The notes under the pieces: model-generated
Database searches by the model: none
The model's input: only the letters and a program-made list of their open reading frames with translations
What the model was told of the DNA's origin: nothing
Made by a program: the position numbers and the translations under genes
Origin: Marinobacter sp.
Lineage (GTDB): Bacteria; Pseudomonadota; Gammaproteobacteria; Pseudomonadales; Oleiphilaceae
Direction: 5' to 3'
Assembly (NCBI GenBank): GCA_018402255.1
Contig: JAGYIS010000010.1
Coordinates: 1-64,000, forward strand
Length of the DNA stretch: 64,000 bases
Shown: positions 29,358-38,384 of the stretch, piece by piece
How positions within the stretch are numbered: position 1 is the stretch's first letter
Layout: each line of letters begins with the position of its first letter

Positions 29358-29731
29358 TTCTCACCCAGAAACGCAGACAGCGTATGCACCGGTGTTGCTT
29401 CTGTCCGACCGCTGGTATAACGGGCAACCGTCACTTCAACACGGCGCATGGAGGGCTCTTCAGTGCCCTGCACAACGGTGGTTACCTGCCAGCGGTAGGT
29501 ACCGTAGTCCCGGTCATCGGAATTTTCAGATATGCCCGGCAGATCTTCCTGAAGCCTCAGCTCATTTATTCGATTATCGGCTAACCAACCGGCAAGTGTT
29601 TTGTCACGCACCCGCTCGTAGCTGGATATGTACTGACTACCCACTTCCGCGGCGGCGGTAGCAATCAAGCCGAACACCAGCAAAGCGATTAACACCTCCA
29701 GCAGCGTAAATCCACGAGCGCTTTTGATCAT
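29354..29731 (-). CDS. gspI: type II secretion minor pseudopilin GspI
   Basis: A 125-residue minor pseudopilin, normal length. The cleavage site and hydrophobic helix read G-FTLLEVLIALLVFGLIATA at about residues 7-26. It nucleates the tip complex with GspJ and GspK. The ATG overlaps the gspH stop by 4 bases. Confidence 0.9.
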   Translation of the reverse strand: MIKSARGFTLLEVLIALLVFGLIATAAAEVGSQYISSYERVRDKTLAGWLADNRINELRLQEDLPGISENSDDRDYGTYRWQVTTVVQGTEEPSMRRVEVTVARYTSGRTEATPVHTLSAFLGEK

Positions 29732-30255
29732 ATCTCGCCCTCACCGCCGGGTTTGCGCCACTGCATCGGCTCTAAACCGTCCGATTCGAGAGTGTGCATG
29801 TTGTCGGTATCGCGGCCGAGGGTAAACTCGAGAATAAAGGGAGTGGTTTCACCGCTGGAAAAAAACACCACATCCGGGCGCAGCTGATCTTCTGAGGAGG
29901 TCAGCCGGGGCGCATCATTTTCAATGTAATCGGTGAGAACCAACCATTCTGGCAATGGACGGGACCGGAACAGTCGTTCACCGGACATTTCCCATTCACC
30001 AGTGTCGTCCTGAAACGCCACAAAGCGATAACTGTCCTCATCCAACAACAATCCCAACTCGGAATTGTTCAGCACCGCCTGTTCCGAGGCCGTCTGCATC
30101 AATAGATACAGATCCTGCACGGTGTTCTCGAGCTCGCGCTGCTGAGAGCTGCCAGCCATATTGAACACGGCCAACGCGGCCAGCAGCCCGACGATAATCA
30201 GGACAACCAGGATTTCAATCAGCGTAAAGCCGCTTTGGTTTGCCCTGGGTTTCAC
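29728..30255 (-). CDS. gspH: type II secretion minor pseudopilin GspH
   Basis: A 175-residue minor pseudopilin with cleavage site and helix G-FTLIEILVVLIIVGLLAAL at about residues 9-27. GspH links the tip complex to the GspG shaft. It starts 6 bases after the gspG stop and overlaps gspI by 4 bases. Confidence 0.9.
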   Translation of the reverse strand: MKPRANQSGFTLIEILVVLIIVGLLAALAVFNMAGSSQQRELENTVQDLYLLMQTASEQAVLNNSELGLLLDEDSYRFVAFQDDTGEWEMSGERLFRSRPLPEWLVLTDYIENDAPRLTSSEDQLRPDVVFFSSGETTPFILEFTLGRDTDNMHTLESDGLEPMQWRKPGGEGEI

Positions 30256-30261
30256 GATCGC

Positions 30262-30729
30262 TTAGTTCCCGACTTTCCATACGCTGAGGTCGGCGGCATC
30301 ACCTTCACCACCTTCCTGACCGTCTGATCCGTAAGAATAGAGATCGTAAGGACCTTCCGTGCCAGGGCTAACGTATTGATACTCATTGCCCCAGGGGTCT
30401 TGTGGCACGCTCTTGAGGTAGCCATCCGCATTCCAGTTACGGGGCTCAGGACTGCCACTGGGCCGTTGGACCAATGCATCCAGGCCCTGCTGGGTGGAGG
30501 GATAATGACTGTTATCCAGTCGATACAGGTCCAGTGCGTTGGCAAGATTGTTGAGCTGGGTTTCAGCCACGGTCACTCTGGCCTGATCGCCGCGCCCCAT
30601 GATGTTTGGCCCTACGATGGCCACCAGCAAGCCGAGAATAACCATTACTACCATGATCTCAATCAGGGTGAAGCCTTTGCTCTTGGCGGGGTTAAGGTTG
30701 TTCTTCATGTTCATAGTGTCACTCGTCAT
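30262..30729 (-). CDS. gspG: type II secretion major pseudopilin GspG
   Basis: A pseudopilin of about 155 residues that polymerises into the pseudopilus shaft. The cleavage site and helix G-FTLIEIMVVMVILGLLVAI are near residues 18-37 from this start. The major-pseudopilin C-terminus with calcium-binding acidic loop is visible in the PWGNEYQYVSPGTEGPYDLY region. The start is uncertain among in-frame ATGs at 30729, 30714 and 30708; none has a strong ribosome site. Confidence 0.9.
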   Translation of the reverse strand: MTSDTMNMKNNLNPAKSKGFTLIEIMVVMVILGLLVAIVGPNIMGRGDQARVTVAETQLNNLANALDLYRLDNSHYPSTQQGLDALVQRPSGSPEPRNWNADGYLKSVPQDPWGNEYQYVSPGTEGPYDLYSYGSDGQEGGEGDAADLSVWKVGN

Positions 30730-30767
30730 TGATTCAGGTCTTGGGTTAAACGGTTTATGGCAGCGCA

Positions 30768-31979
30768 TCAGCCCACCAGGTTGCTCATGTTCAGGATCGG
30801 CAGCATGATTGCGAGCACGATAATCAGCACTACCACACCCATTACCAGCAGCATCAGCGGTTCAAACAAACCGACAATCGCTGCGATTTTGGATTGCAGG
30901 CTGTTTTCCTGCATGCGGGCGGTCCGTTCCAGCATGCTGTCGAGTTCACCACTGGCCTCGCCACTGGCAATCATGTGCAGCATCATCGGAGGAAAATAGC
31001 CCGACTGGTCCAATGCCCGATGTAACGATCCCCCTTCGCTGACTTTGCGAGCGGCATCTTTCAGTTCCTTGCGAAGATAGTCGTTCGACAGCACCTCACC
31101 GGCAATTTTCATCGCTTCGACCAACGGCACGCCACTGGTGGTCAGAATACTCAGCGTGCTGGCATACCGAGCGGTATTGACGCCCCGCACCATTCCCGAA
31201 AACAGCGGCAAATGTAATAACTGTTTATGAAACCGCATCCGGAATGCCGGCTTGGTCAGTGCAATCCGGAAACCCACAATGGCCAATGCCAACGCAATAA
31301 GAAGATAGACACCGTAAGCGCCGAGAAATTCCGACACAGACAACATGGCAACCGTGAGGCCAGGCAGATCCTGCCCCTGGCGCACGAACACCTCGATGAT
31401 GTCAGGCACAACGTACGTGAGCAAAAACACCACAATGGCAATGGCCACAAAGCTGAGAATCAGGGGGTAGATCGCTGCCAGCTGTATTTTCTGGCGGGCC
31501 TCCTGGCGGTTCTCGGTGTAATCCGCCAATCGATTCAACACCAGGTCCAGATGACCCGCATGCTCACCGGCGGCCACAGTGGAACGATACAGCCGGGGGA
31601 AAGCTCTGGGGAATTCGCCAAAACTGTCCGCCAGGGTGTAGCCTTCCATGACCTTGGCACGGATGGCGATCAGCATGCTGCGAATACGAGGTTTGCTGGA
31701 CTGTTGTGCCGCAGCGCTGAGCGATTGCTCAATAGGGATGCCAGACTGGATAAGCGTCGCAAGCTGCCGGGTAACCAACGCGAGATCCGCTGCGCTCAGC
31801 GAACCCCGGTTACTGAACGGGCTGGTTTGAGCCTGCTTTTCGACCGCAGCCTCGACGGTCAGTGGCGTCAGGCCCTTGTCACGCAATTGCTGGCGAACAG
31901 CGCGCGGCGCGTCGGCTTCAACAACGCCCTGCTTTTGCTTTCCCCTCTGGTCCAGCGCTTTATAAACGTAGGCTGGCAT
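30768..31979 (-). CDS. gspF: type II secretion inner-membrane platform protein GspF
   Basis: A 403-residue polytopic protein with two repeated T2SSF domains, each a cytoplasmic helical bundle followed by membrane segments (about residues 168-190, 220-240 and 375-395). Motifs LVTRQLATLIQSGIPIEQ and YASTLSILTTSGVPLVEA mark the two repeats. It anchors the assembly platform and contacts GspE. It begins 3 bases after the gspE stop. Confidence 0.92.
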   Translation of the reverse strand: MPAYVYKALDQRGKQKQGVVEADAPRAVRQQLRDKGLTPLTVEAAVEKQAQTSPFSNRGSLSAADLALVTRQLATLIQSGIPIEQSLSAAAQQSSKPRIRSMLIAIRAKVMEGYTLADSFGEFPRAFPRLYRSTVAAGEHAGHLDLVLNRLADYTENRQEARQKIQLAAIYPLILSFVAIAIVVFLLTYVVPDIIEVFVRQGQDLPGLTVAMLSVSEFLGAYGVYLLIALALAIVGFRIALTKPAFRMRFHKQLLHLPLFSGMVRGVNTARYASTLSILTTSGVPLVEAMKIAGEVLSNDYLRKELKDAARKVSEGGSLHRALDQSGYFPPMMLHMIASGEASGELDSMLERTARMQENSLQSKIAAIVGLFEPLMLLVMGVVVLIIVLAIMLPILNMSNLVG

Positions 31980-31982
31980 GAA

Positions 31983-33524
31983 TTACTGGCTCCGGTGGGT
32001 AACGCGCAGAACTTCTTCCACGGTGGTGATGCCTTCGAGGATCTTTTTAACGCCATCCGCATGAATACTGGGGCTGTGCAACCGAGCCGCTCTTTCAAGA
32101 TCCAGCTCGCCGGCCCGTTTGTGAATCAGGGTGCTGATTTCCTCGGTGATCTCAACTGTCTCGTAGATACCAATCCGGCCCCGATAGCCTAGATGGTTGC
32201 AATGTTCGCAGCCTTTGGCACGGTAAATGGTCGGAGGGTTGGCGGCACTTTGCTGCAGAAATTCGCAGTGCTCTTCTGTCGGCGTGTAAGGCTCCCGACA
32301 ATGGGTACATAACACCCTGACCAGGCGCTGGGCAACAATACCCACCAGACTGGAAGATATCAGGAATGGCTCAATACCCATGTCCATCAACCGGGTGATG
32401 GCACCCACCGCGGTGTTGGTGTGCAGGGTGGATAACACCAGGTGGCCGGTCAAACTGGCCTGAACAGCAATCTCTGCCGTTTCCAGATCCCGGATTTCAC
32501 CAATCATCACAACGTCCGGGTCTTGTCGCAGGATCGCGCGAAGCCCACGGGCAAAGGTCATATCGACTTTGGTATTGACCTGGGTCTGCCCGATGCCGGG
32601 CAAGTTGTACTCAATCGGGTCTTCAACCGTCAAAATATTCCGGGTGCGGTCGTTGATTTCCTGGAGCGACGCATACAGCGTGGTCGACTTACCCGAACCA
32701 GTGGGGCCGGTCACTAGCAAAATGCCATAGGGCCGGAAGATCAGCTTGCGCAGGGTTTTAAGGTCATTACCGGCCATGCCAAGGGATTCAAGACGAATGG
32801 TGCCCGCCTGCTTGTCGAGCAGTCGCAAAACCACTCGCTCGCCACTGGACGATGGCATGGTAGACACCCGGATATCCACCTCGCGCCCGGCTACCCGCAA
32901 GGCAATACGGCCATCTTGTGGCACACGCTTTTCGGCAATATCCAGCTTGGCCATAACCTTGATACGAGAAACCAGCAAAGGTGCCAGCGCACGCTTGGGC
33001 TGAACGACTTCGCGCAGCACCCCGTCAATGCGAAAACGCACCACGAGCTGCTTCTCATAGGTTTCGATGTGAACGTCAGAGGCGTTGGTTTTGACTGCTT
33101 CGGTCAGAATGGCGTTGATCAAGCGGATAATCGGGGCGTCGTCCTCCTGCTCCAGCAGATCTTCGGTCTCCGGGACCGAATCCGCCAAAGAGGCCAGATC
33201 CATATCATCACCGATGCCCTCCACCATCTGCATGGCTTCTGCCGAATCGTTCTGGTAAGCCGCATTGAGGGCCTGATCAAACCGGCTCGCCTCGATCGTG
33301 GTGAAACGGGCGCGACCGCCGCTGATACGGTTGGCCTCGGCCAGTGCCGAATGCGACGCACCCGGGCGCACCATAACCACTGGCTCCCCGTCTTCGTTAC
33401 GGGTCAGGATCACACCGTTGCGCTTGGCAAAGGTGAAAGGCAGACGCCCCAGCGGCGCATCCTGCGGCTGAATTTCGGTATCTATGGTCAAGGACTTCCT
33501 CGTTGTTTCCGTCAGATCGCTCAT
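31983..33524 (-). CDS. gspE: type II secretion ATPase GspE
   Basis: A 513-residue hexameric ATPase driving pseudopilus assembly. Walker A is [13 protein letters not shown] near residue 275, the Asp box and Walker B region [20 protein letters not shown] near 330-350, and the tetracysteine zinc element CTHC...CEHC between about 413 and 455. The N-terminal T2SSE_N domain, which binds GspL, covers about residues 30-130. It is the first gene of the gspE-M operon, divergent from gspC, as in the Xcp system of Pseudomonas. Confidence 0.93.
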   Translation of the reverse strand: MSDLTETTRKSLTIDTEIQPQDAPLGRLPFTFAKRNGVILTRNEDGEPVVMVRPGASHSALAEANRISGGRARFTTIEASRFDQALNAAYQNDSAEAMQMVEGIGDDMDLASLADSVPETEDLLEQEDDAPIIRLINAILTEAVKTNASDVHIETYEKQLVVRFRIDGVLREVVQPKRALAPLLVSRIKVMAKLDIAEKRVPQDGRIALRVAGREVDIRVSTMPSSSGERVVLRLLDKQAGTIRLESLGMAGNDLKTLRKLIFRPYGILLVTGPTGSGKSTTLYASLQEINDRTRNILTVEDPIEYNLPGIGQTQVNTKVDMTFARGLRAILRQDPDVVMIGEIRDLETAEIAVQASLTGHLVLSTLHTNTAVGAITRLMDMGIEPFLISSSLVGIVAQRLVRVLCTHCREPYTPTEEHCEFLQQSAANPPTIYRAKGCEHCNHLGYRGRIGIYETVEITEEISTLIHKRAGELDLERAARLHSPSIHADGVKKILEGITTVEEVLRVTHRSQ

Positions 33525-33710
33525 TATTCTTCTTGGGCCTCGATAGTACCCGAAAACCCTTTAAATCGTGCGTTACTCAGTCGCTTCAAAAAAGGCTACC
33601 ACAGGAATGGGAACCACTGAACAACTCTATACACTATACTGCCACTAATTCATTGCAGTCTGATAACCTGTGGGCTTTTTACGCTTACGATCAATCACTC
33701 AGGATCATCA

Positions 33711-34379
33711 ATGTACGCTCTTGATAAACGGATTCCGCCACTACTTGCCCTGGTCGCTGTGATCGCCATGCTTGGCTTGACGGGATGGCAGGGTTATCAG
33801 TTCTGGCAGACCGAAACCCAGCGTACGCTTCCTCGTGTGCAGGTAGCCGGAACGGAGGCAAGTGATGCCCGGCAGACGGTACCCAATGTTCAGCTGGCAA
33901 GCCTGACGGTGTTCGGCACAGCCGCCGCAGATAATGGCAGCCCTGAGCTGGACACCGAGAACCTGCCTGAGACCAATCTCCGGCTGTTTTTGCGTGGCGT
34001 TCTGGCTGCCGACGGCGAGTTCCCTGGAAGCGCCCTGATTGAGGATGACAAAGGCAAAACCGAAGCCTACCTGGTGGGTAATGAGCTGCCGGGGAGTGCC
34101 AAGCTTCGAACCGTCTTCCCTAACCGCATTATTATTGAGCGGGCCGGCAAGCTCGAAAATCTCTATTTCCCGGAGTTGGAAGACCGTTCTGGGGTCGCGC
34201 TGGCAAGCAGCACAAACGACGAATCACTCGACCAACAGATACAAGAACGACAAACGGCCCAGCCCACACAACAACCCTCCTCCAGCAGCGCGCAGTCCTC
34301 GGCGGGTGAACAACAACGACGAGAGGAAATTCGTCAGCGACTGGAGCAATTACGTCAACGGCTACAGAACAGTAACTGA
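33711..34379 (+). CDS. gspC: type II secretion system protein GspC
   Basis: A 222-residue bitopic protein: short cytoplasmic N-terminus, membrane segment at about residues 9-27 and the periplasmic homology region (NLRLFLRGVLAADGEFPGSA, with LPGSAKLRTVFPNRIIIE) that normally binds the secretin GspD. No PDZ or coiled-coil domain is clear, but the C-terminus is a Gln/Arg-rich helix. The start has CAGGAT upstream. The gene opposite gspE is right for an Xcp-like cluster, but gspD does not follow. Confidence 0.82.
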   Translation: MYALDKRIPPLLALVAVIAMLGLTGWQGYQFWQTETQRTLPRVQVAGTEASDARQTVPNVQLASLTVFGTAAADNGSPELDTENLPETNLRLFLRGVLAADGEFPGSALIEDDKGKTEAYLVGNELPGSAKLRTVFPNRIIIERAGKLENLYFPELEDRSGVALASSTNDESLDQQIQERQTAQPTQQPSSSSAQSSAGEQQRREEIRQRLEQLRQRLQNSN

Positions 34380-34387
34380 GGCCCGTA

Positions 34388-35047
34388 ATGACAACGGCAA
34401 CTTACCTCCAGTGTCGCCGTTCCCTACTTATCCCCCTGTTACTGGTTGTGTCTCTTGCGGGTGCCATAGAGCTCAGTGATCGCCTGATGGATTACGTGCT
34501 CCGGGATTTTGGCCCTGAGGCTCATCAGAGACTGCAAGACTGGCAACGGCTGCACCTGCTGGCCAGCAACGCGCCGATAGATCGCCAGTTAAGACTGGTC
34601 AACTCGTTTTTTAATCGGGTTCGCTTTGTCAGCGACATTCAACATTGGGGCGAAGAGGACTATTGGGCGACCCCAGTCGAATTACTGACCACCAATGGCG
34701 GTGATTGCGAAGACTTTTCGATTGCCAAGTACCTTTCCCTCAGAGCCATGGGCGTCCCGGACGACGAGCTCCGGATTATCTACGTCAAAGCCCTCGAGTT
34801 GAATCAGGCGCACATGGTGCTGGCCTGGTATAAAACCCCTGATGCCGACCCACTGATCCTCGACAACCTGATAAACGACATCAAGCCTGCGTCGCAACGT
34901 CCTGACCTGGAACCGGTTTACAGCTTTAACGGTGAGGGTTTGTGGCTTAACCGGTCCTCCGGTGACAGGTCACGAATAGGTGATGCACAAAATCTGGAGC
35001 GCTGGCGGAATCTCAACGAGCGGTTGACCGAATCGCTCCGACCATGA
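34388..35047 (+). CDS. lapG: LapG-like periplasmic transglutaminase-like cysteine protease
   Basis: A 219-residue bacterial transglutaminase-like cysteine protease (DUF920 family) with an N-terminal signal or anchor (LLIPLLLVVSLAGAI). The catalytic triad is visible: Cys in NGGDCEDFSIAKY, His in NQAHMVLAWY and Asp in LILDNL. In Pseudomonas LapG cleaves the adhesin LapA when the c-di-GMP receptor LapD releases it, causing biofilm dispersal. Neither lapA nor lapD is in the window. It starts 9 bases after gspC and is probably co-transcribed with it. Confidence 0.83.
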   Translation: MTTATYLQCRRSLLIPLLLVVSLAGAIELSDRLMDYVLRDFGPEAHQRLQDWQRLHLLASNAPIDRQLRLVNSFFNRVRFVSDIQHWGEEDYWATPVELLTTNGGDCEDFSIAKYLSLRAMGVPDDELRIIYVKALELNQAHMVLAWYKTPDADPLILDNLINDIKPASQRPDLEPVYSFNGEGLWLNRSSGDRSRIGDAQNLERWRNLNERLTESLRP

Positions 35048-35182
35048 CCGGCTGCATTACCCGAGCCCTGGCACAGCGCGCGTGGCGCCATTTGACACAA
35101 CCGCTGTCGTACTCGGACAGTGCAATCGTGTGCCAACCCTCTAAACTGCCGGCACATTCAGTTCATCAGGGAGTTAGTGCAA

Positions 35183-36786
35183 ATGCGACGCTGGAACGGT
35201 TGGGGCGATGATCAGTTTTCTCTAGAGTTGCCCGAAGAGGGTCAGGCTTTTCTCGCCCAGCGGATTGGCCGCGCCACGCCACTGCAGGACGTCACGCTCG
35301 AACAGGTCTGCAATGAACTGCCCGCCTCTCGCCTGCCCTCTGATCCAGTCATGGCCGATTTGATTGATGTCAGTGACGATGCTCGTGTGCGACATGCCCG
35401 CGGCCAGAGCCTGGTTGACTGGCTGGCGATGCGCAGCGGCGACATTGGCACCTATCCGGACGGCGTTGCCTTTCCCGCCAGCAATTCCGATGTGCGTGCA
35501 TTGTTGCGCTACGCCCACGACCACGACCTGCACCTGATTCCCTATGGCGGCGGCACCAGCGTTGCCGGCCACATCAACCCTGTCGATCAGGGCAAGCCGA
35601 TTCTCACCGTTAGCCTGGCCAAGATGAACCGCCTGCTCGATCTGGATCGCGAAAGCCAGCTCGCCACCTTCGGTGCCGGCACGCCCGGGCCACTGGTCGA
35701 AGCGCAACTGCGTGCGCACGGCTACACTTTGGGGCATTTTCCGCAATCCTTTGAACTGTCCACCATTGGCGGCTGGGTGGCGTCCCGCTCCAGCGGCCAG
35801 CAATCCCTGCGCTACGGGCGGATTGAACAGCTGTTTGCCGGCGGCCGCATCGAAACCCTGCAAGGCACCTTGACCATACCGACGATTCCAGCCTCCAGCG
35901 CGGGCCCGGACATCCGGGAAATGATTCTTGGTTCAGAAGGTCGGCTGGGATTGATCACCGAGGTTCAGGCTCGCGTCAGCCGGTTGCCCGAGCAGGAGAA
36001 TTTCTACGTGGTGTTCTTCCCGTCCTGGGACCAGGCCAGAACTGCAGCCCGACAACTGGCGCAGGATCGCATCCAGCTGTCCATGCTGAGGCTCAGCAAC
36101 CCCATTGAAACCGAGACCCAACTGGCGCTGGCCGGCCACCCGGGTTTGATTGGTATGCTGGAAAAGTTTTTGTCGTTGCGCGGCGCCGGTGACGGCAAAT
36201 GCATGATGACCTTCGGGGTGACCGGCAGCAAAGCCAGTGTCGCGCCGCCTTGAAGGAGGCTCGTCAGGTGTGCTCGACGCATCAGGGCGTGTACACAGGC
36301 ACCCGGCTGGGTGCCAAGTGGGCGGAGAAGCGCTTTACTATGCCCTACCTGCGGGAAGCGTTATGGCACATGGGTTACGCCGTCGATACCCTGGAAACCG
36401 CCACCGACTGGGACAACGTCGACAACCTGCTCAACAAGATCGAAGACAACCTTCGGAACGGGCTCGGCAGCCAGAACGAGAACACCCATGTGTTTACCCA
36501 CCTCTCGCACTTTTATGGTCAGGGCTGCTCGATCTACACCACCTACGTGTTCCGGGTGGCCGACAGTTACGCGGAAACCATCGCGCGCTGGCAACACCTG
36601 AAAGACACCACCTCGGAGCTGATCGTGCGCAACCGCGGCACCATCAGCCACCAGCACGGGGTCGGCAAGGACCACGCGCCTTACCTTCCGCTGGAAAAGG
36701 GCGAACTCGGCATGCGCGCTATCCGGGCGCTCACCACGAGCTTCGATCCGGACAACCGGTTGAACCCGAAAACCCTTCTGGACTGA
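35183..36786 (+). pseudogene. FAD-binding oxidase of the alkyl-DHAP synthase type, frameshifted
   Basis: A flavoprotein of the vanillyl-alcohol-oxidase superfamily, about 534 residues when restored. The FAD domain shows YPDGVAFPASNSDVRALLRY and PYGGGTSVAGH near residues 90-130 and the FPQSFELSTIGGWVASRSSG block typical of alkyldihydroxyacetonephosphate synthase-like proteins; the C-terminus has ISHQHGVGKDHAPYL. One C is missing next to 36234-36235: adding it joins GVTGSKA to QCRAALKEARQVC. The start has AGGGAG upstream. A GlpD-like gene and an FGGY kinase follow closely, suggesting a joint glycerol or ether-lipid-related role. Confidence 0.82.
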
Positions 36787-36793
36787 GGTGGCT

Positions 36794-38383
36794 ATGACAA
36801 GGCAACAGATCCTCGCCGACTTGCGCAGTGGCAAGGCCCAGTTTGATGTGGTGGTGATTGGCGGCGGCATAACCGGCGCAGGCGCGGCCAGAGAAGCCGC
36901 CGGCAGTGGCCTGAAAACCCTGCTGGTCGAGCAGAAGGATTTCGCCTGGGGCACCTCCAGCCGCTCCTCCAAAATGGTCCACGGTGGTCTGCGCTATCTC
37001 GGCAGTGGCCACCTTGGGCTGACCCGAGCCGCCGTGCGCGAACGCCAGCGACTGATGACGGAAGCGCCGGGGTTGATTGAGCCGCTGCGCTTTGTGATGC
37101 CGCATTACCAGGGCCAATTCCCCGGCCCACGGGTGTTCCAGACCTTGCTGGCTGTCTACGATCGATTGGCCGGCGTGCGTTCGCGGCAACGACTGAGCCC
37201 GGCACAGACCCTGCAGTGGGCGCCCGGCCTTGCCCAATCCGGTCTGCTCGGAGCCAGTCTGTTTACCGACGCCCTCACCGACGACGCCCGCCTGGTCCAG
37301 CGGCTGATTTCTGAAGCCCGTCGCGATGGCGCAGTTTGCCTGAATTACGTTGCCGCCAAACGGGTAATCCGAGATGACAACGGGTGGGTAAGCGGCCTGA
37401 AAATTGGTGTAGACGGCGAGCCCGCGGAATCCGACATCACAATATCCGCCACGCGCATTATCAACGCCACCGGCGCCTGGGCGGACCAACTGCAAAACCA
37501 GGGGCCATCAGACCAGCCACTGAGCATCCGCCCCCTGCGCGGCAGTCACTTGGTGGTGCCCTGGCAACGGTTGCCAGTGACCTGCGCGGTATCTCTGTTC
37601 CATCCGGACGATAAACGACCGGTATTTGCCTTCCCCTGGGCCGGCACCACGGTTCTGGGCACCACCGACCTGGACCACCGCGATGACCTCAGCCACGAAC
37701 CGGTGATCGCCTCAACCGAAGTGGCGTATCTGCTGAAGGTTGCAACGGCGTTGTTCCCCGGCGCCCAATTAACCGCAAACGATGTGGTGTCGACCTGGGC
37801 CGGTGTCCGCCCCGTGGTGACCGACGGACAAGGCAAAGCGCCCTCGAAGGAGAACCGAGAGCACGCCTTGCGGCTCGATAAGGGCCTGATCAGTATCGCC
37901 GGTGGCAAGCTGACCACCTTCCGGTGCATCGCCCGAGAAGCCCTGCAAGCGGCACTGGGCGAATCATCACCGTTCACCGTCCGGCCCGATGGCCGGCTCG
38001 TGTTCAGCCAGGCCCAGGCACCAGCCCGGCCAGACGCTATCCGGCACGCGACCTGGCGACGGCTGACAGGCTATTACGGCCTTGACCTGGTTCAGCTTTG
38101 TGTTGATGCCGATCTGACAGAAATACCCGGTACCGACGTGCTCTGGGCCGAGTTGACCTGGGCCTGCCGACACGAACAGGTCATCCACCTGGACGATCTG
38201 TTGTTGCGCAGAACCCGCCTTGGCCTGATTCTCCCGAACGCCGGCGCAGCGCTGCTGTCCGAGATCCGCCAGCACTGCCAGGCCGTGCTGGGGTGGGACG
38301 ACCAGTACTGGCAGCAGGAAGTCGAGCGCTACCTGGCACTGCATCAACACGCCTATGCGCTACCGCCTGGCGAGGCCCGGTGA
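36794..38383 (+). CDS. glycerol-3-phosphate dehydrogenase/oxidase (GlpD-like)
   Basis: A flavoprotein of about 529 residues related to aerobic GlpD, which oxidises glycerol-3-phosphate to DHAP and reduces quinone at the inner membrane. The FAD motif VIGGGITGAGAAREAAG is near residue 21 and SSRSSKMVHGGLRYL near 56, both GlpD hallmarks. The GTG at 36788 is rejected for the ATG six bases on, which has GAGG upstream. It lies between the FAD oxidase and the FGGY kinase, so it may act on a related phosphorylated substrate and is not necessarily the housekeeping GlpD. Confidence 0.85.
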   Translation: MTRQQILADLRSGKAQFDVVVIGGGITGAGAAREAAGSGLKTLLVEQKDFAWGTSSRSSKMVHGGLRYLGSGHLGLTRAAVRERQRLMTEAPGLIEPLRFVMPHYQGQFPGPRVFQTLLAVYDRLAGVRSRQRLSPAQTLQWAPGLAQSGLLGASLFTDALTDDARLVQRLISEARRDGAVCLNYVAAKRVIRDDNGWVSGLKIGVDGEPAESDITISATRIINATGAWADQLQNQGPSDQPLSIRPLRGSHLVVPWQRLPVTCAVSLFHPDDKRPVFAFPWAGTTVLGTTDLDHRDDLSHEPVIASTEVAYLLKVATALFPGAQLTANDVVSTWAGVRPVVTDGQGKAPSKENREHALRLDKGLISIAGGKLTTFRCIAREALQAALGESSPFTVRPDGRLVFSQAQAPARPDAIRHATWRRLTGYYGLDLVQLCVDADLTEIPGTDVLWAELTWACRHEQVIHLDDLLLRRTRLGLILPNAGAALLSEIRQHCQAVLGWDDQYWQQEVERYLALHQHAYALPPGEAR

Positions 38384-38384
38384 A

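Noticed and set aside
31227-32192. A 321-codon open frame on the plus strand
   Set aside because: It lies antisense to gspF and gspE, has a low-complexity His/Gln/Arg-rich product and no family resemblance. It is a shadow of GC-rich coding DNA.
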